A DNA stretch of 6,854 nucleotides from Alkaliphilus sp. (GTDB lineage Bacteria > Bacillota > Clostridia > Peptostreptococcales > Thermotaleaceae): positions 1 to 6,854 of the forward strand of contig JAGXRU010000165.1 in NCBI GenBank assembly GCA_018335765.1, read 5' to 3'. Below the pieces are notes generated by a model. That model saw only the letters and a program-made list of their open reading frames with translations. It did not search any database and was not told the origin of the DNA. The position numbers and the translations under genes are program-made. How positions within the stretch are numbered: position 1 is the stretch's first letter; each line of letters begins with the position of its first letter. This document shows, piece by piece, positions 5,698 to 6,854 of this stretch.

Positions 5698-6609
5698 ATG
5701 AAAGAGAGAAGTGTAGAAAACTCAAAAAAACTGGTCTTTGTTATAAATGATGTCCACAAGGGAAGGGAACTAAAAGAAATATTATATGATGAAATGAAAC
5801 TCTCCAGCAGGCTAGTGAGAAAAGCAAAAAGAAATAGGAACATACTAGTTAATGGAAACAAGATAACCTTCCATGCAAAACTTAGGGTTGGAGATGTGGT
5901 GGAGGTGATTATGGAGGAAGCCCCGAATCAGTTTGAGGCAGAAAATATTCCCATTGATATAGCATATCAGGATATGGATTTAATGATCGTAAATAAGCCG
6001 TCTGGAATAGTGGTTCACCCGACCAAGGGTCATCAAACTGGTACTTTAGCTAATGCACTAGTATATTTCATGGAACAGACAGGCGAAGAATTTAGGATTC
6101 GATTTGTAAATCGATTGGATAGAGATACATCGGGATTAATTATCGTTGCTAAAAATCCATATACTCAACAGGAGCTCTCAAAGCAGATGCAAGACAACCT
6201 AGTTGAAAAGCACTATTTAACTGTGGTGAAGGGGGTAATGCAGGAAGACGAGGGAACTATTGATGCACCCATCGGTTTGGAAAATCCGGAAGATATTGAA
6301 AGGAAGGTCTATGGGGATGGTCAACCCTCTATAACTCACTATGAGGTTGTCCAACGACTAAAAGGAGCAACCTTGGTGAGAGTGAAATTAGAAACAGGAA
6401 GAACTCATCAAATAAGAGTACATATGAAACACATAGGATATCCTTTAATTGGAGATATATTATATGGTTATGTAAACGAGGAACTTATCGGAAGGCAAGC
6501 CCTACATGCTGAAAGCTTAGAATTTAATCAAACAAGGACAGGACAAAGGATAAAAGTAAAGTCTAATATGCCTAAGGATATGGAGGAATTAATTTCCAAG
6601 TTAATATAG
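5698..6609 (+). CDS. RluA-family RNA pseudouridine synthase with S4 domain
   Basis: The enzyme isomerises uridine to pseudouridine in rRNA or tRNA. In the 303-residue form from ATG 5698, an N-terminal S4 RNA-binding domain covers about 10-75 (SSRLVRKAKRNRNILVNG region). The catalytic domain then has the family signature RLDRDTSGL (139-147) with catalytic D141, KHYLTVV (171-177) and RTHQIRVH (235-242). These are all the expected RluA/RluC/RluD signatures, and the length is normal. Starting at GTG 5674 would add eight residues; the ribosome binding site argues against it. The gene has its own good promoter and is divergent from the NAD kinase. In B. subtilis, as I recall, a homologue (YjbO) lies next to the YjbN-type NAD kinase, which suggests this is the YjbO-like member; that assignment and the target uridine are inference. 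The tRNA promoter begins four bases after the stop. Confidence 0.92.
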   Translation: MKERSVENSKKLVFVINDVHKGRELKEILYDEMKLSSRLVRKAKRNRNILVNGNKITFHAKLRVGDVVEVIMEEAPNQFEAENIPIDIAYQDMDLMIVNKPSGIVVHPTKGHQTGTLANALVYFMEQTGEEFRIRFVNRLDRDTSGLIIVAKNPYTQQELSKQMQDNLVEKHYLTVVKGVMQEDEGTIDAPIGLENPEDIERKVYGDGQPSITHYEVVQRLKGATLVRVKLETGRTHQIRVHMKHIGYPLIGDILYGYVNEELIGRQALHAESLEFNQTRTGQRIKVKSNMPKDMEELISKLI

Positions 6610-6612
6610 GTC

Positions 6613-6641
6613 TTGACATCGGGGTCATATTTTATTAGAAT
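6613..6641 (+). promoter_or_regulatory. Promoter of tRNA-Ala
   Basis: A perfect TTGACA (6613-6618), 17-base spacer and TAGAAT (6636-6641) begin four bases after the rluA stop codon. Predicted start is near 6648, about 28 bases before the mature tRNA 5' end. This is the strongest promoter match in the window. Confidence 0.8.
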
Positions 6642-6675
6642 GGTTTATGGGTGTGAAGAACATTTTAATAAATTC

Positions 6676-6751
6676 GGGGTTATAGCGCAGCTGGGAGCGC
6701 GCCTGACTGGCAGTCAGGAGGTCAGGAGTTCGATCCTCCTTAGCTCCACCA
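6676..6751 (+). tRNA. tRNA-Ala, anticodon GGC
   Basis: A complete 76-base cloverleaf is visible. The seven-pair acceptor stem is GGGGTTA with TAGCTCC (two G-U pairs). The D stem is GCGC/GCGC, and the anticodon stem is CCTGA/TCAGG with loop CTGGCAG, giving anticodon GGC that reads GCC. The variable region is AGGTC, and the T arm is AGGAG-TTCGATC-CTCCT. The discriminator is A and the CCA is encoded. The G3-T70 wobble pair, the known identity element for alanyl-tRNA synthetase, is present and confirms alanine. It is transcribed from its own promoter and closed by two hairpins. Confidence 0.97.
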
Positions 6752-6768
6752 TCAAATTAGGTGAATAT

Positions 6769-6800
6769 AGATGCCATGTGGTCAAAGCCGCATGGCATCT
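6769..6800 (+). terminator. First hairpin after tRNA-Ala, 13-bp stem
   Basis: AGATGCCATGTGG (6769-6781) pairs with CCGCATGGCATCT (6788-6800) around a six-base loop, with one T-G wobble. A short T run (6804-6807) follows after GCC. The stem is very stable but the T tract is weak, so it may act as a transcript-stabilising or processing structure as well as a terminator. Confidence 0.65.
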
Positions 6801-6807
6801 GCCTTTT

Positions 6808-6832
6808 CGGGGATTTTTATCCTCGTTTTTTT
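6808..6832 (+). terminator. Second terminator after tRNA-Ala
   Basis: CGGGGA (6808-6813) pairs with TCCTCG (6820-6825), with one G-T pair and a T-rich six-base loop. Seven T residues (6826-6832) follow. This is a canonical small factor-independent terminator. Confidence 0.7.
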
Positions 6833-6854
6833 GTCTCATAGTTTCATAGATGAC

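Noticed and set aside
6676..6751. tRNA-Ala as an integration site (att) for a mobile element.
   Set aside because: No integrase and no second copy of the tRNA 3' end are visible in the window; the normal terminators follow.
6613..6849. A 78-codon plus-strand frame after rluA.
   Set aside because: It runs through the promoter, the whole tRNA-Ala and both terminators, and has no ribosome binding site.

Overview
The window looks like chromosomal DNA from a low-G+C Gram-positive bacterium, probably Bacillota and most likely Clostridia. The reasons are A+T-rich intergenic DNA, strong AGGAGG-type ribosome binding sites, one TTG start, sigma-A promoters of TTGACA-17-TATAAT type, and proteins resembling Bacillus/Clostridium families. 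The genus cannot be fixed from the sequence alone.

Left part (1-1996): the 3' portion of a Zn/Cd/Pb-type P1B ATPase (cadA/zntA family), cut by the left window edge. It is followed 34 bases later by a small Cys/Gly/His-rich reading frame with an excellent ribosome binding site. Its frame is interrupted by a TGA after ten codons, but protein-like sequence continues in the next frame. This is the most unusual spot in the window.

Middle part (1879-3703, minus strand): a GT28-type diacylglycerol glycosyltransferase (MGDG synthase/UgtP-like) and, upstream of it, a GmhB-like HAD phosphatase. They may be co-transcribed and end in a hairpin terminator that lies inside the small plus-strand frame. Divergent from them is a 208-residue protein of unknown family with a TTG start (3833-4459).

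Right part (4460-6854): an NAD kinase on the minus strand resembling the B. subtilis YjbN subgroup. Across a 343-base gap lies a divergently transcribed RluA-family pseudouridine synthase with a clear promoter, whose -10 segment is tandemly duplicated and which has a 12-bp palindrome just upstream. Directly after rluA comes tRNA-Ala(GGC), with its own near-consensus promoter and two successive terminator hairpins.

Taken together these are mostly housekeeping functions: metal efflux, membrane glycolipid synthesis, NADP supply, RNA modification and tRNA. No CRISPR array, transposase, phage gene or recognisable defence system was seen. The points worth a second look are the broken small frame after the ATPase, the unassigned 208-residue protein, and the regulatory architecture between the NAD kinase and rluA.
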